Of a DNA stretch of 18,318 nt, positions 7,037-13,983 are shown piece after piece (position 1 is the stretch's first letter; each line of letters opens with the position of its first letter). The notes below the pieces were generated by a model that was given only the letters and a program-made list of their open reading frames with translations, ran no database searches and was not told where the DNA came from. The position numbers and the translations under genes are program-made. This DNA comes from Desulfobacterales bacterium (GTDB lineage Bacteria; Desulfobacterota; Desulfobacteria; Desulfobacterales; ETH-SRB1), in the NCBI GenBank assembly GCA_030669465.1, contig DAOVDN010000001.1, positions 1-18,318 of the forward strand, in the 5' to 3' direction.

Positions 7037-8107
7037 ATGACAATAGAAAAAAAATTAAAATCCGCATCGTTGTTTCTTGGAATTTGCCTGGGTATTTATG
7101 TCGTTTTCATGCTCTATTATCTATTTGAAGATGGCTGCTGGAATTGCAGCCCGCAAGATTATTATGACAGAGGAATAGCGATGATATCAGAGAATGATAA
7201 TAATCTGAAAAAGGGAGTCAAATATCTTAAGACGGCAGCAAAAAAAGATAATATTGAAGCGATTGTCTTTCTAGGAGAACTATATTTGGACGCTTTCCCG
7301 GATACGTACTTTACAGAAAACAAAGAGAAAATCGCAACCCTTAGAAGTATAGTATCTGTAAATACTAAGAAGGGGAAATCATATTTTAATGATTTGGTCG
7401 ACAACCAACCTTTTTTGGATAGAAAATACAGCAAGATACAATACAATCTTGGCCTGTTATACAAAGCCGGCATATTGAAAAGTAAAGATAAAGATAAAGC
7501 ATATAAATGGTTCACAATATCGGCTGAAAATGGAAATCCTCTTGCCATTTATCAAATCGGCATCTACTTTAATAACAAAGGAAAATATATAGAAGCGCTG
7601 AAATGGTTTGAAAAAGCGTTTAATTGCGGCCAGGAGCCTGGTTCGGCAATAATGATAGGTGATTACTATTTCTATGGCAAGGGCGTGGCAAAGGATTACC
7701 GCCGATCGATAGAGTGGTATCAGCAGGCTTTGAGTGTACTGGATGTTTCTCCATGGATCATAAATAGAAAAAAACTGACTGAACGGGCAACCCAGAGATT
7801 AAATATTGGAGAAAGAAAAGTTCGTAGCAAAGCGTCAAAAGAAGTCGTTACCGTTAAATATAGTATCAGCGGCAGCGTAAATACTTTTTCAGTTTTCACA
7901 CAGGATCTGAACGGAAATCTCATTGGCAAGGTAAAGAAACAAAACGGCGATATCCTGGCACAGCTTAACATTATGATCAAGTTGGTCTCCGGTACAAAGT
8001 CAGCCAAAGTTACTTCTATGAGTGAAGGTTTGTATTGGGTGCTCAACACATATGCTAAAAACAAATATGGAGCTGATAAGGATTTCAATTTTGTGATGAC
8101 AAAGTAA
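7037..8107 (+). CDS. Membrane-anchored Sel1-like repeat protein
   Basis: The protein has 356 residues from ATG 7037, with AAGGG about ten bases upstream. Residues 10-30 are a single hydrophobic segment, probably an uncleaved anchor. Sel1-like (TPR-related) repeats follow between about 38 and 240, such as AYKWFTISAENGNPLAIYQIG and GDYYFYGKGVAKDYRRSIEWY. The last 85 residues, starting near VVTVKYSISG, are a beta-rich domain I do not recognise. Sel1 proteins usually act as scaffolds at the membrane. The next gene starts 18 bases after this stop and codes for a polytopic membrane protein, so the two are probably co-expressed. Any link to the cytochromes is positional only, and a MITE separates them. 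Confidence 0.8.
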   Translation: MTIEKKLKSASLFLGICLGIYVVFMLYYLFEDGCWNCSPQDYYDRGIAMISENDNNLKKGVKYLKTAAKKDNIEAIVFLGELYLDAFPDTYFTENKEKIATLRSIVSVNTKKGKSYFNDLVDNQPFLDRKYSKIQYNLGLLYKAGILKSKDKDKAYKWFTISAENGNPLAIYQIGIYFNNKGKYIEALKWFEKAFNCGQEPGSAIMIGDYYFYGKGVAKDYRRSIEWYQQALSVLDVSPWIINRKKLTERATQRLNIGERKVRSKASKEVVTVKYSISGSVNTFSVFTQDLNGNLIGKVKKQNGDILAQLNIMIKLVSGTKSAKVTSMSEGLYWVLNTYAKNKYGADKDFNFVMTK

Positions 8108-8125
8108 TTGGTCGGAGGAGAATAT

Positions 8126-8860
8126 ATGTCTGAATCAGACAATAACGAATTCAAAGGCATATCTACGCTTTTTGATAAATATGAATTAAAAAAATTTATT
8201 GGATATTACATTGGCTTGATTTTTTTGCTGGAAGTTGCAATTTTTGCATCTTGCTTTCTTTGTCAGCTTGAACCAGTCAATCTTCCTTTTCCCTGGAAAT
8301 ACTATTTCCTCGCATCTTTTTTGGTGCCGATTGCAATAACATTCCTATTAGGCCTTTTTGTAACTGCCTTTAATTTATTTATTTTCGGTCATTCTGCTCC
8401 CCAATCCGTGGATCCTGCGTCATCTGACAAGAATAAGGAACAAAATAGTTATCTGAATAGAATAAATGCATCATTAACTTTAGTTCGACAGGTCCCTTTT
8501 CTATTAGCTTTGCTATTACTGGGCATCGGTTCTATAATCTTTTCTCAATTAGACACTTTGATCATATTTCTGGGAAAGATAGGGGTAAAAGCTGTGGAGT
8601 ACGGACTTATCATCCTGGGTGTTATTTTTGCCGTTGCAGTAGTTTTTGCATTGATCTGGGTCGTTATGAAATATAAATTAGAAAAGATGAAATACGATTA
8701 TCAATATAAACAGGAGGCAATGTCGCATTTGGGGTTACTTGTTATCGATAAAAACACCGTGATAAATCATGAAGGAAAAGTTATAGCCCAAAACAAAGAA
8801 AAGAAAATTTTACCAGTCAAAACCAAAAGCGATAAAGATACATTATTAATTAGTGACTGA
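8126..8860 (+). CDS. Polytopic membrane protein of unknown function
   Basis: The protein has 244 residues. ATG 8126 is preferred over an in-frame TTG at 8108 because GGAGGAG lies six bases before it. Four hydrophobic segments are predicted by eye at about 24-46, 58-88, 122-148 and 157-181, followed by a charged cytoplasmic-looking tail from 182 (KYKLEKMKYDYQYKQEAM). The loop at 90-115 is polar. I recognise no conserved catalytic motif and cannot assign a family. It follows the Sel1-repeat gene immediately, so the two may form a membrane complex. The following fusion oxidoreductase starts 23 bases after this stop. Confidence 0.75.
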   Translation: MSESDNNEFKGISTLFDKYELKKFIGYYIGLIFLLEVAIFASCFLCQLEPVNLPFPWKYYFLASFLVPIAITFLLGLFVTAFNLFIFGHSAPQSVDPASSDKNKEQNSYLNRINASLTLVRQVPFLLALLLLGIGSIIFSQLDTLIIFLGKIGVKAVEYGLIILGVIFAVAVVFALIWVVMKYKLEKMKYDYQYKQEAMSHLGLLVIDKNTVINHEGKVIAQNKEKKILPVKTKSDKDTLLISD

Positions 8861-8883
8861 AGGAAAGTCAAATTACCGCCCCC

Positions 8884-9852
8884 ATGCTTGTATTAGGATT
8901 ACAGGGAAGCCCGCGAAAAGGTGGAAACACAAGTTTTCTGCTTTCGGCCTTCATGAACGAAGCTGAAAAATCAGGAGCGCAGACACACGTCATTGAGGTA
9001 GATGAAAAAAACATTCTGCCGTGCAAAGAATATGCTGTTTGTAAAAAGAAAGGATTCTGCCCTATTGATGACGATATGAAGAACGAAATTTACGCTTTGC
9101 TTCGCGGCACTGACGTTATTGTAATGGCTACGCCTATATTCTTTTATAGCGCTACCGCTCAGCTCAAAGCTCTAATCGACAGGAGTCAGGCGCTCTGGGC
9201 CAGGAAATATAAACTCAAGCTGGATGATCCGGGCCGGAAATCCAGACGCGGATTTCTGCTCGCTCTCGGCGCAACCAGGGGAAGAAACCTGTTTGAGGGC
9301 GTCTGCCTTACAGCAAAATACTTTTTCGATGCTGTAGGAGCCAGCTATGAAGGGAGTCTGACTTACAGGTCTATAGAAAATCCCGGAGATATGGAAAAAC
9401 ATCCGGCTGTCATGAAAGAAGTAAAAGAGGCTGCCGCAATTCTTTTAAAGCCGCTTCTTGGGAGAAAAAAGGTTCTGTTTGCCTGCCGGGAAAATGCCTG
9501 CCACAGCCAGATTGCCGGTGCATTTGCACAGCACTTTGCAGGGGATAAAATTGAAGTTGTAAGCGGGGGAAGCAATCCTGCGAGCAAAATCAACCCTGTC
9601 ATGGTTGAGGCAATGAAGGAAAAAGGAATAGACATGGCATTTCGCAGGCCAAAATCCGTTGATGAGGCTCTGTCAGCAGCACGACCGGACATAATTATAA
9701 ACATGGGCTGCGGTGATGAATGCGCATTTATATCAGGCGCAAAGAGAGAGGATTGGAACCTGCCGGACCCATCAGGCAAGCCAATAGATTTTATGCGCAA
9801 TGTGCGTGACGAGATTGAAAAAAGGGTTATAGAACTTATAAGCAAGTTGTAG
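8884..9852 (+). CDS. FMN-reductase-like/ArsC-like arsenate reductase fusion protein
   Basis: The protein has 322 residues in two domains. Residues 1-190 are a flavodoxin-like NADPH-dependent FMN reductase or iron-sulfur flavoprotein fold, with the FMN phosphate loop GSPRKGGNTSFLL at 8-20 and MATPIFFYSATAQLKALIDR at 81-100. Cysteines 47, 53 and 59 lie where Fe-S flavoproteins carry a CxxCxxC-x5-C set, but the pattern is incomplete, so a cluster is doubtful. Residues 195-322 are a low-molecular-weight-phosphatase-type ArsC domain. It has nucleophile C201 in CRENACHSQ, possible resolving cysteines C276 and C280 in MGCGDEC, and the catalytic aspartate in NLPDP at 295. The canonical CX5R arginine is histidine at 207. 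A fused flavoprotein could supply electrons to the reductase in cis; that is inference. The ribosome site is distant (AAGGAAAG, about 17 bases upstream). Confidence 0.85.
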   Translation: MLVLGLQGSPRKGGNTSFLLSAFMNEAEKSGAQTHVIEVDEKNILPCKEYAVCKKKGFCPIDDDMKNEIYALLRGTDVIVMATPIFFYSATAQLKALIDRSQALWARKYKLKLDDPGRKSRRGFLLALGATRGRNLFEGVCLTAKYFFDAVGASYEGSLTYRSIENPGDMEKHPAVMKEVKEAAAILLKPLLGRKKVLFACRENACHSQIAGAFAQHFAGDKIEVVSGGSNPASKINPVMVEAMKEKGIDMAFRRPKSVDEALSAARPDIIINMGCGDECAFISGAKREDWNLPDPSGKPIDFMRNVRDEIEKRVIELISKL

Positions 9853-9860
9853 TTGACCAA

Positions 9861-9944
9861 GTTGCTGGTTGCTGGTTGCTGGTTGCTGGTTGCTGGTTGC
9901 TCGTTGCTCGTTGCTGGTTGCTGGTTGCTGGTTGCTGGTTGCTT
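9861..9944. repeat. Heptanucleotide tandem array, GGTTGCT type
   Basis: About twelve copies of the 7-base unit GTTGCTG run head to tail. A few units carry C in place of G (GTTGCTC) near 9899-9912. The array starts nine bases after the stop of the fusion oxidoreductase gene and runs directly into a second heptamer array. A unit of this length and regularity is expected to change copy number by slippage. Confidence 0.9.
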
Positions 9945-10090
9945 TCAGCTTTGAGCTTTGAGCTTTGAGCTTCTTTGTGCTCGTTGCTTTGAGCTTTGAG
10001 CTTTGAGCTTTGAGCTTTGAGCTTTGAGCTTCTTTGTGCTCGTTGCTTTGAGCTTTGAGCCTTCACATTTGAGCTTTCAGCTTTCAGCTT
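9945..10090. repeat. Heptanucleotide tandem array, AGCTTTG type
   Basis: Runs of the 7-base unit AGCTTTG (TTTGAGC in another register) alternate with short interruptions. One interruption, TTCTTTGTGCTCGTTGCTTT, occurs at 9971-9990 and again at 10030-10049, giving a higher-order period of 59 bases. The last units drift to GAGCTTTCAGCTTTC. Together with the preceding array this fills the 275 bases between two convergent genes. No separate terminator is visible for either of them. Confidence 0.88.
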
Positions 10091-10127
10091 ATTCGCAAAC
10101 CGCACAATCTTTTTTCCGAACACTATA

Positions 10128-10676
10128 TTACCGCTTGTATTTACCCATCAGAGCTGTCTTGTCAAGGATATGTCCTTCCATAGCCTTTAAAACTTCCGCC
10201 TTTATAGCGCCCGGCGGCAGCCCCAGCATAACATCAAGGGCATATATTTTAAAATAATACCTGTGGGTACCGCCGGGCGGGCATGGGCCGCCATAGCCGA
10301 TCTTTCGAAAATCATTTTTCCCCTGAGTGCCACCAATTTCCGGATACTGAAGTAGCGCCACGTTTTCAGGCAGACCCGTTGTCTCCGGCGGAATATCATA
10401 GTAGACCCAGTGAACCCACGTGCCCCTGGGGGCATCCGGGTCATCACAGATCAGCACAAGGCTCTTTGTGCCGGCCGGAAGAGCACCCAAACTCAGCGGC
10501 GGAGAGACATCGACCCCGTCACAGGTGTACTTTCCGGGTATCATTTCACCATCCTTAAATGCCGTGCTCTGTAAATTCATGAATACACCTCCTCCTTTTG
10601 CTGCAAATGATTGACTCACCAACGCACCGGCGCAAAACAACATCGCTGCAACCGGCAAGCAAACAAGCTTTTTCAT
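10128..10676 (-). CDS. Secreted YbhB/YbcL-type PEBP (Raf kinase inhibitor-like) protein
   Basis: The protein has 182 residues. Residues 1-26 are a signal peptide (MKKLVCLPVAAMLFCAGALV, then SQSFAA), so it is exported to the periplasm. The mature part carries the phosphatidylethanolamine-binding protein signatures: DPDAPRGTWVHW at 79-90 and GGPCPPGGTHRYYFK at 129-143, which line the anion-binding pocket. Length and order match bacterial YbhB/YbcL proteins. The biological role of these bacterial proteins is poorly defined, and ligand binding is assumed from the family. AAGGGGCGCG precedes the start on the minus strand. The gene is visibly richer in GC than the cytochrome genes and stands alone on this strand, convergent with the fusion oxidoreductase gene. 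Confidence 0.9.
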   Translation of the reverse strand: MKKLVCLPVAAMLFCAGALVSQSFAAKGGGVFMNLQSTAFKDGEMIPGKYTCDGVDVSPPLSLGALPAGTKSLVLICDDPDAPRGTWVHWVYYDIPPETTGLPENVALLQYPEIGGTQGKNDFRKIGYGGPCPPGGTHRYYFKIYALDVMLGLPPGAIKAEVLKAMEGHILDKTALMGKYKR

Positions 10677-10828
10677 CGCGCCCCTTTTTTTATCATGTTC
10701 TTTTCAAAGCTCTCACAATTCAGATGTGTTGTTTTCAGCAAGGTTGTGATATATAGGAATTGAGATAATTGAATGATTGCGAACCCTAAAAGGGTTATCT
10801 TAAGAACTGTGTGATGTCAAGGGAGTTG

Positions 10829-10881
10829 TTTTTTGGATTAACCTGTGAACGCCTACCAGAAAGCAAGGTCAATCCAAAAAT
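10829..10881. repeat. Imperfect inverted repeat
   Basis: TTTTTTGGATTAACC at 10829-10843 pairs with the reverse complement of GGTCAATCCAAAAAT at 10867-10881 in 13 of 15 positions, leaving a 23-base loop. Short AAGGGAGTT direct repeats lie near each arm. It sits just upstream of a broken oxidoreductase gene and may mark a rearrangement end. The rest of 10677-10915 shows only a small AACCCT-AAA-AGGGTT hairpin at 10782-10796. Confidence 0.4.
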
Positions 10882-10915
10882 AAGGGAGTTTTACAGGGCA
10901 GGGACTTTCCGGTAA

Positions 10916-11062
10916 GGTAATATACATCCGGAGCCGGAAGATAGTCTGTTTCAGGCTCTAAAAGATAAGATGAAACAGGTAATCGCTGTGGGTGATGCCG
11001 CATCACCGGGCAATATTGGTTCAGCGCTAAAGAGCGCTACCGAGGCGGCGCTGAAAATCTAA
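10916..11062 (+). pseudogene. C-terminal remnant of a FAD-dependent oxidoreductase
   Basis: Frame 2 between a TAA at 10913-10915 and a TAA at 11060-11062 is open and ends with VIAVGDAASPGNIGSALKSA followed by TEAALKI. The V-x-A-x-GD-x-x-x-P-x-N-I-G motif, followed by an alanine-rich helix and a final KI, is the C-terminal FAD-binding strand-helix of NAD(P)/FAD-dependent oxidoreductases such as the 2-enoate reductase/NADH:flavin oxidoreductase type. Only about 48 residues remain and there is no proper start, so this is the 3' stub of a deleted gene. It ends 25 bases before the thioredoxin-fold/HEAT gene, so the lost enzyme may once have been co-transcribed with it. Confidence 0.6.
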
Positions 11063-11087
11063 TCTCGGTCATAAAAACAGGATAATA

Positions 11088-12056
11088 ATGACACCTCAAG
11101 AAAAAAAGTTAATTGCGAACTTAAATGACGGGCTATCTAATGATATTCGAATCAGCCTTACTTTGACACAAGACGACCGGAGTGAAAAGTTTAGTAGATT
11201 TTGTGAAAACTTATCAAACCTTGCTCCAAAAATCAGTATCCTGCACAGCAAAGGCAATAATAATGATGTCCCGTCAATTCAGGTGGGCAAAAACCTTCGT
11301 TTCCATGCCATTCCTCTCGGTACGGAATTAGAGCCTTTTCTGGAAACACTCAGCGCACTTGATAAAAATTCCATACAGATAGCCAAACAAATCCAGGATC
11401 GTCTCAATAAAATCAAGATACCGGCTGAACTAAAATTATTCGTAGCACAACAATGCCCTTTTTGTCCGATAACCATTCACCGGTTATTTCCTCTTTCTTT
11501 TGCAAGTGAATATATACAGATCACGATAATAGACTGCGCACTCTTCCCGAAAATAGCGGAATTAAATGGTGTTCGGTCGGTTCCGACTATTTTGCTCGAC
11601 GAACACTTTCGTTGGACAGGTTCGACTCAGTTGGAAGAAATTGTTGAAGTTATATCAAATCGTGATCCCATCCAGCTCAGTTCATCATCTATAGAAAGAA
11701 TTATTAAAGAGGGAAATGCTGCACAGGTTGCAAAAATGATGCTCGACAAAGAAAGGATTTTTCCTGCATTTATTGAGCTGCTGTCACATGAAGAATGGCC
11801 TGTTCGTTTGGGAGCAATGGTAGTATTTGAATATATCTCCGAGCAAAATACAGAACTGGCCGCCGAGCTTATTAATCCGCTCTGGGAGCTCTTTCATAAT
11901 GTTGAGGATCCGGTCAAAGGTGATATTATCTATATTTTAGGAGAAACAGGACATTATGAAATAGTCCCGAAACTGAAAATGATTTTATGCGGCCCATACA
12001 ACAACGAAGTCAAAAATGCTGCAAAAGAAGCTATAGAGAAGATTAAGGATCCATAA
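11088..12056 (+). CDS. Tandem thioredoxin-fold protein with C-terminal HEAT repeats
   Basis: The protein has 322 residues, with AGGA seven to eight bases before ATG 11088. Residues 1-105 resemble the redox-inactive first thioredoxin fold of the AhpF N-terminal domain or protein disulphide oxidoreductases: VPSIQVG, then RFHAIPLGTELEPFLETL. Residues 112-192 form a second thioredoxin fold with the active-site pair CPFC (C123, C126) and the cis-proline segment VRSVPTILL around P166. Residues 203-322 are alpha-helical HEAT-like repeats, including LLSHEEWPVRLGAMVVFEYI and DPVKGDIIYILGETGHYEIV. There is no signal peptide, so it is probably a cytoplasmic dithiol/disulphide carrier whose HEAT arm binds a partner. 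The electron donor may be a flavoprotein such as the broken one upstream, by analogy with AhpF or thioredoxin reductase; that is inference. Confidence 0.8.
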   Translation: MTPQEKKLIANLNDGLSNDIRISLTLTQDDRSEKFSRFCENLSNLAPKISILHSKGNNNDVPSIQVGKNLRFHAIPLGTELEPFLETLSALDKNSIQIAKQIQDRLNKIKIPAELKLFVAQQCPFCPITIHRLFPLSFASEYIQITIIDCALFPKIAELNGVRSVPTILLDEHFRWTGSTQLEEIVEVISNRDPIQLSSSSIERIIKEGNAAQVAKMMLDKERIFPAFIELLSHEEWPVRLGAMVVFEYISEQNTELAAELINPLWELFHNVEDPVKGDIIYILGETGHYEIVPKLKMILCGPYNNEVKNAAKEAIEKIKDP

Positions 12057-12086
12057 AGAAATAAAAGAAAAGGTAAAAAAGTCAAC

Positions 12087-12137
12087 ATAGTTCATCACGC
12101 CCATGCCCTTGGTGTCGGTGAGAAATTCGTTGCGGCG
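12087..12137 (-). pseudogene. Short fragment resembling TypA/BipA GTPase
   Basis: On the minus strand, immediately after the helicase stop, one frame reads RRNEFLTDTKGMGVMNY. This resembles the conserved C-terminal segment of the ribosome-associated GTPase TypA/BipA (family pattern RxEFLTDTKGxGxMN). The similarity begins at the helicase 3' end and stops abruptly at AT-rich DNA. It looks like a scrap carried along in a recombination event and is not a gene. The piece is short, so the identification is tentative. Confidence 0.45.
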
Positions 12138-12139
12138 GC

Positions 12140-13441
12140 TCAGCTCGCCCACCTCACCTGCCGGCTTGCTTTTCTGTTGCGGTGCTCTATGATTAGTTTC
12201 TTTTTCTTCTTCGTTGATCCCCACTTTTTGTCTCTGGAATACCCTGTAGTCAGGGTATTCCGCTGCCGTCCCCCTTTCTTTTTCGCCGTCATCCGCCGTA
12301 GCGAGCACCTGGGTTCAAGCCCCGTTACTACGTGCTCGGGCAGAGACTCGCCTATATAGCGTTCAATCCGGGAAAGCTCATCGAAGTCCTTAGACGACGC
12401 AAAAGAGATGGCGATACCTGAGGCGCCGGCCCTACCGGTGCGGCCTATGCGGTGGACGTAATCTTCAGCACATTTGGGCAGATCAAAATTAATGATGTGG
12501 CTGATACCGGCGACGTCAATACCGCGTGCGGCAACATCCGTTGCAACCAACAGCCTGATCTTTCCCCGCCGCATGTTTCCCATAGTGCGATTTCGAGCAC
12601 TCTGGTTCATATCGCCGTGCAGTGCTGCTGCGGCATGGCCTTGGGCGTAAAGTTCGCGGGCCAGGTTATCAGCGTCCTTTTTCGTAGCTGAGAAAATAAT
12701 TGCCTTAGTCATGTCGGGGTCAGCGATGAGGTGCTTCAGCATACGGTGCTTATGCGCAAGGTTATCGGCCACATGCAAACGCTGTTCGATATCTTCATGG
12801 GTGGTTTTTGGAGCTGCAATTTCAACACGCTCCGGATTCTTCAGGATACGCTGCGCCAGTTTGATTATGGTGTTGTTCGGTGTCGCCGCAAACAAAAGCG
12901 TCTGGCGTCCACGTGGCGCACTGTGCGTAATTTTCTCCACATCCTCGATAAATCCCATATCGAGCATACGGTCGGCCTCATCCAGCACCAATAGTTCCAG
13001 GCCTGAGAGATTGATGCGTCCGCGCTCCAGGTGATCAAGTAGGCGCCCCGGTGTTGCGATAACCAGAGCAGGCGACTGCGACAATGCCCTGAGCTGCTTA
13101 TGGTAAGGCATGCCACCGACGATGGTAGTGCTTTTAACACGCAGGTATTTGCCATAGACGCAAGCTGACTGCGTGATCTGCTCAGCCAACTCACGGGTAG
13201 GCGTCAACACGAGCGCCCGCGGACCGCGTTTTTTGCCCGGACAAGGAGCGCTCAGGCGCTGCAGAATCGGCAGTACAAAAGCTGCGGTCTTGCCGGTGCC
13301 GGTCTGGGCAGAGGCGATCAGATCCTGCCCGGCCAGGACCTTCGGGATAGACTGGGCCTGGATGGGCGTAGGTGCGGTATAGCCGCATTCGTTAAGAGCT
13401 TTAAGAATAGGTGAAGCTAACTTCAAATTTTTAAAAGACAT
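12140..13441 (-). CDS. DEAD-box ATP-dependent RNA helicase, RhlE-like
   Basis: The protein has 433 residues with AAGGA before the ATG on the minus strand. All superfamily 2 motifs appear in order: Q motif (F3 to Q28), AQTGTGKT at 45-52, PTRELA at 81-86, TPGR at 130-133, DEAD at 154-157, motif III, IIFSATK, ATDVAARGID and HRIGRTGRAG. Motif III, normally SAT, is AAT at 185-187. The C-terminal tail is short and very basic (KKKKK near residue 410), typical of RhlE-type helicases that bind structured RNA. It unwinds RNA duplexes with ATP, probably in ribosome assembly or mRNA turnover. The gene is much richer in GC than its surroundings, which suggests transfer. It lies on the same strand as cold-shock and RRM genes and has a leader of about 360 bases, consistent with cold-regulated expression. 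Confidence 0.92.
   Translation of the reverse strand: MSFKNLKLASPILKALNECGYTAPTPIQAQSIPKVLAGQDLIASAQTGTGKTAAFVLPILQRLSAPCPGKKRGPRALVLTPTRELAEQITQSACVYGKYLRVKSTTIVGGMPYHKQLRALSQSPALVIATPGRLLDHLERGRINLSGLELLVLDEADRMLDMGFIEDVEKITHSAPRGRQTLLFAATPNNTIIKLAQRILKNPERVEIAAPKTTHEDIEQRLHVADNLAHKHRMLKHLIADPDMTKAIIFSATKKDADNLARELYAQGHAAAALHGDMNQSARNRTMGNMRRGKIRLLVATDVAARGIDVAGISHIINFDLPKCAEDYVHRIGRTGRAGASGIAISFASSKDFDELSRIERYIGESLPEHVVTGLEPRCSLRRMTAKKKGGRQRNTLTTGYSRDKKWGSTKKKKKLIIEHRNRKASRQVRWAS
12236..12261 (-). repeat. Perfect palindrome inside the helicase C-terminal tail
   Basis: GGAATACCCTG and CAGGGTATTCC form a perfect 11-base inverted repeat around a 4-base loop. It lies within the codons for the basic tail of the DEAD-box helicase. 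The mRNA would form a stable hairpin, and on the minus strand an A-rich, not U-rich, tract follows, so intrinsic termination is unlikely. A perfect stem in coding DNA is unusual; it could regulate the message or be an inserted repeat that stayed in frame. Confidence 0.7.
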
Positions 13442-13807
13442 AATAGTTTCCTTGCATTTTCCGGTTCTGAAACGGATAATTTCCGCAGCTTAACAACAAC
13501 GGTGCCGCATAGCGGAAAAGCGCCATCCTTCAACTTGGCTCAAGTCCACACGGGGTGGTTCCGAGACAGAAACGTAGTTAGGGGTTAGGTGCAAGCCGCA
13601 GGGCAAACATATGCCCTGATTGCTATTTACGGCAACAGCACTGGTAAGACTAACATAAACATATCGTCGTCGCTAACCAGTCGTGCCACCGCAATTTGAG
13701 AGGATTGCTAAGAGCAAGGAAGGGGTCAGTGATCGATGAAAACTCAAATGGCAGGATATATCCGGAAACTGCGTCCGGAAAAGTTCCACCATGACGTTAA
13801 GCAGTCA
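13442..13807 (-). promoter_or_regulatory. Long 5' leader of the DEAD-box helicase mRNA
   Basis: Between the helicase start and the predicted promoter there are about 365 bases with no convincing gene. The stretch contains a small perfect hairpin, CAGGGCA/TGCCCTG with a 6-base loop, at 13599-13618. Long structured leaders are typical of cold-induced RNA helicase and cold-shock mRNAs, so regulation through RNA structure is plausible. On the opposite strand a 39-codon ORF (13736-13855) has a possible ribosome site but no recognisable similarity. Confidence 0.45.
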
Positions 13808-13814
13808 AACAAGT

Positions 13815-13842
13815 ATAATACACCTTTTATGGAAAATGACAA
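13815..13842 (-). promoter_or_regulatory. Sigma-70-like promoter for the DEAD-box helicase
   Basis: Read on the minus strand, TTGTCA (13842-13837) is followed after 16 bases by TATTAT (13820-13815). Each hexamer matches the consensus at five of six positions. Transcription would begin near 13807 and run toward the helicase, leaving a leader of about 365 bases. Confidence 0.55.
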
Positions 13843-13927
13843 CATATTTTCATAATGCTCGACCTGCGATGTGTTCCAGCCGTTTCAAAAGAAAAGGATC
13901 AGGATTTTCTGAAAATTTTTCCCCAAT

Positions 13928-13970
13928 AAAAAAGGGCGCTTCGCGCTAATTTGACGGAACGCCCTTTTTT
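13928..13970 (-). terminator. Intrinsic terminator of the cold-shock gene unit
   Basis: AAAAAAGGGCG and CGCCCTTTTTT form a perfect 11-base inverted repeat around a 21-base loop, and the GGGCG/CGCCC core is flanked by A and T tracts on both sides. It sits 14 bases beyond the stop of the broken cold-shock gene, so it most likely ends minus-strand transcription of that cluster. Its symmetry means it could also act on plus-strand transcripts. Confidence 0.8.
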
Positions 13971-13983
13971 AATAAATAATCAA

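Noticed and set aside
9861..10090. Regularly repeated DNA that might suggest a CRISPR array.
   Set aside because: Units are 7 bases in direct tandem without unique spacers, and no cas gene is in the window.
9836..10123. Minus-strand 95-codon ORF with heptapeptide repeats across the heptamer arrays.
   Set aside because: It is explained by stop-free 7-base tandem repeats; no ribosome site and no recognisable domain. Kept only as a note in the repeat finding.
12452..13034. Plus-strand ORFs opposite the DEAD-box helicase.
   Set aside because: GC-rich coding DNA leaves long open antisense frames; the minus-strand frame carries every helicase motif.
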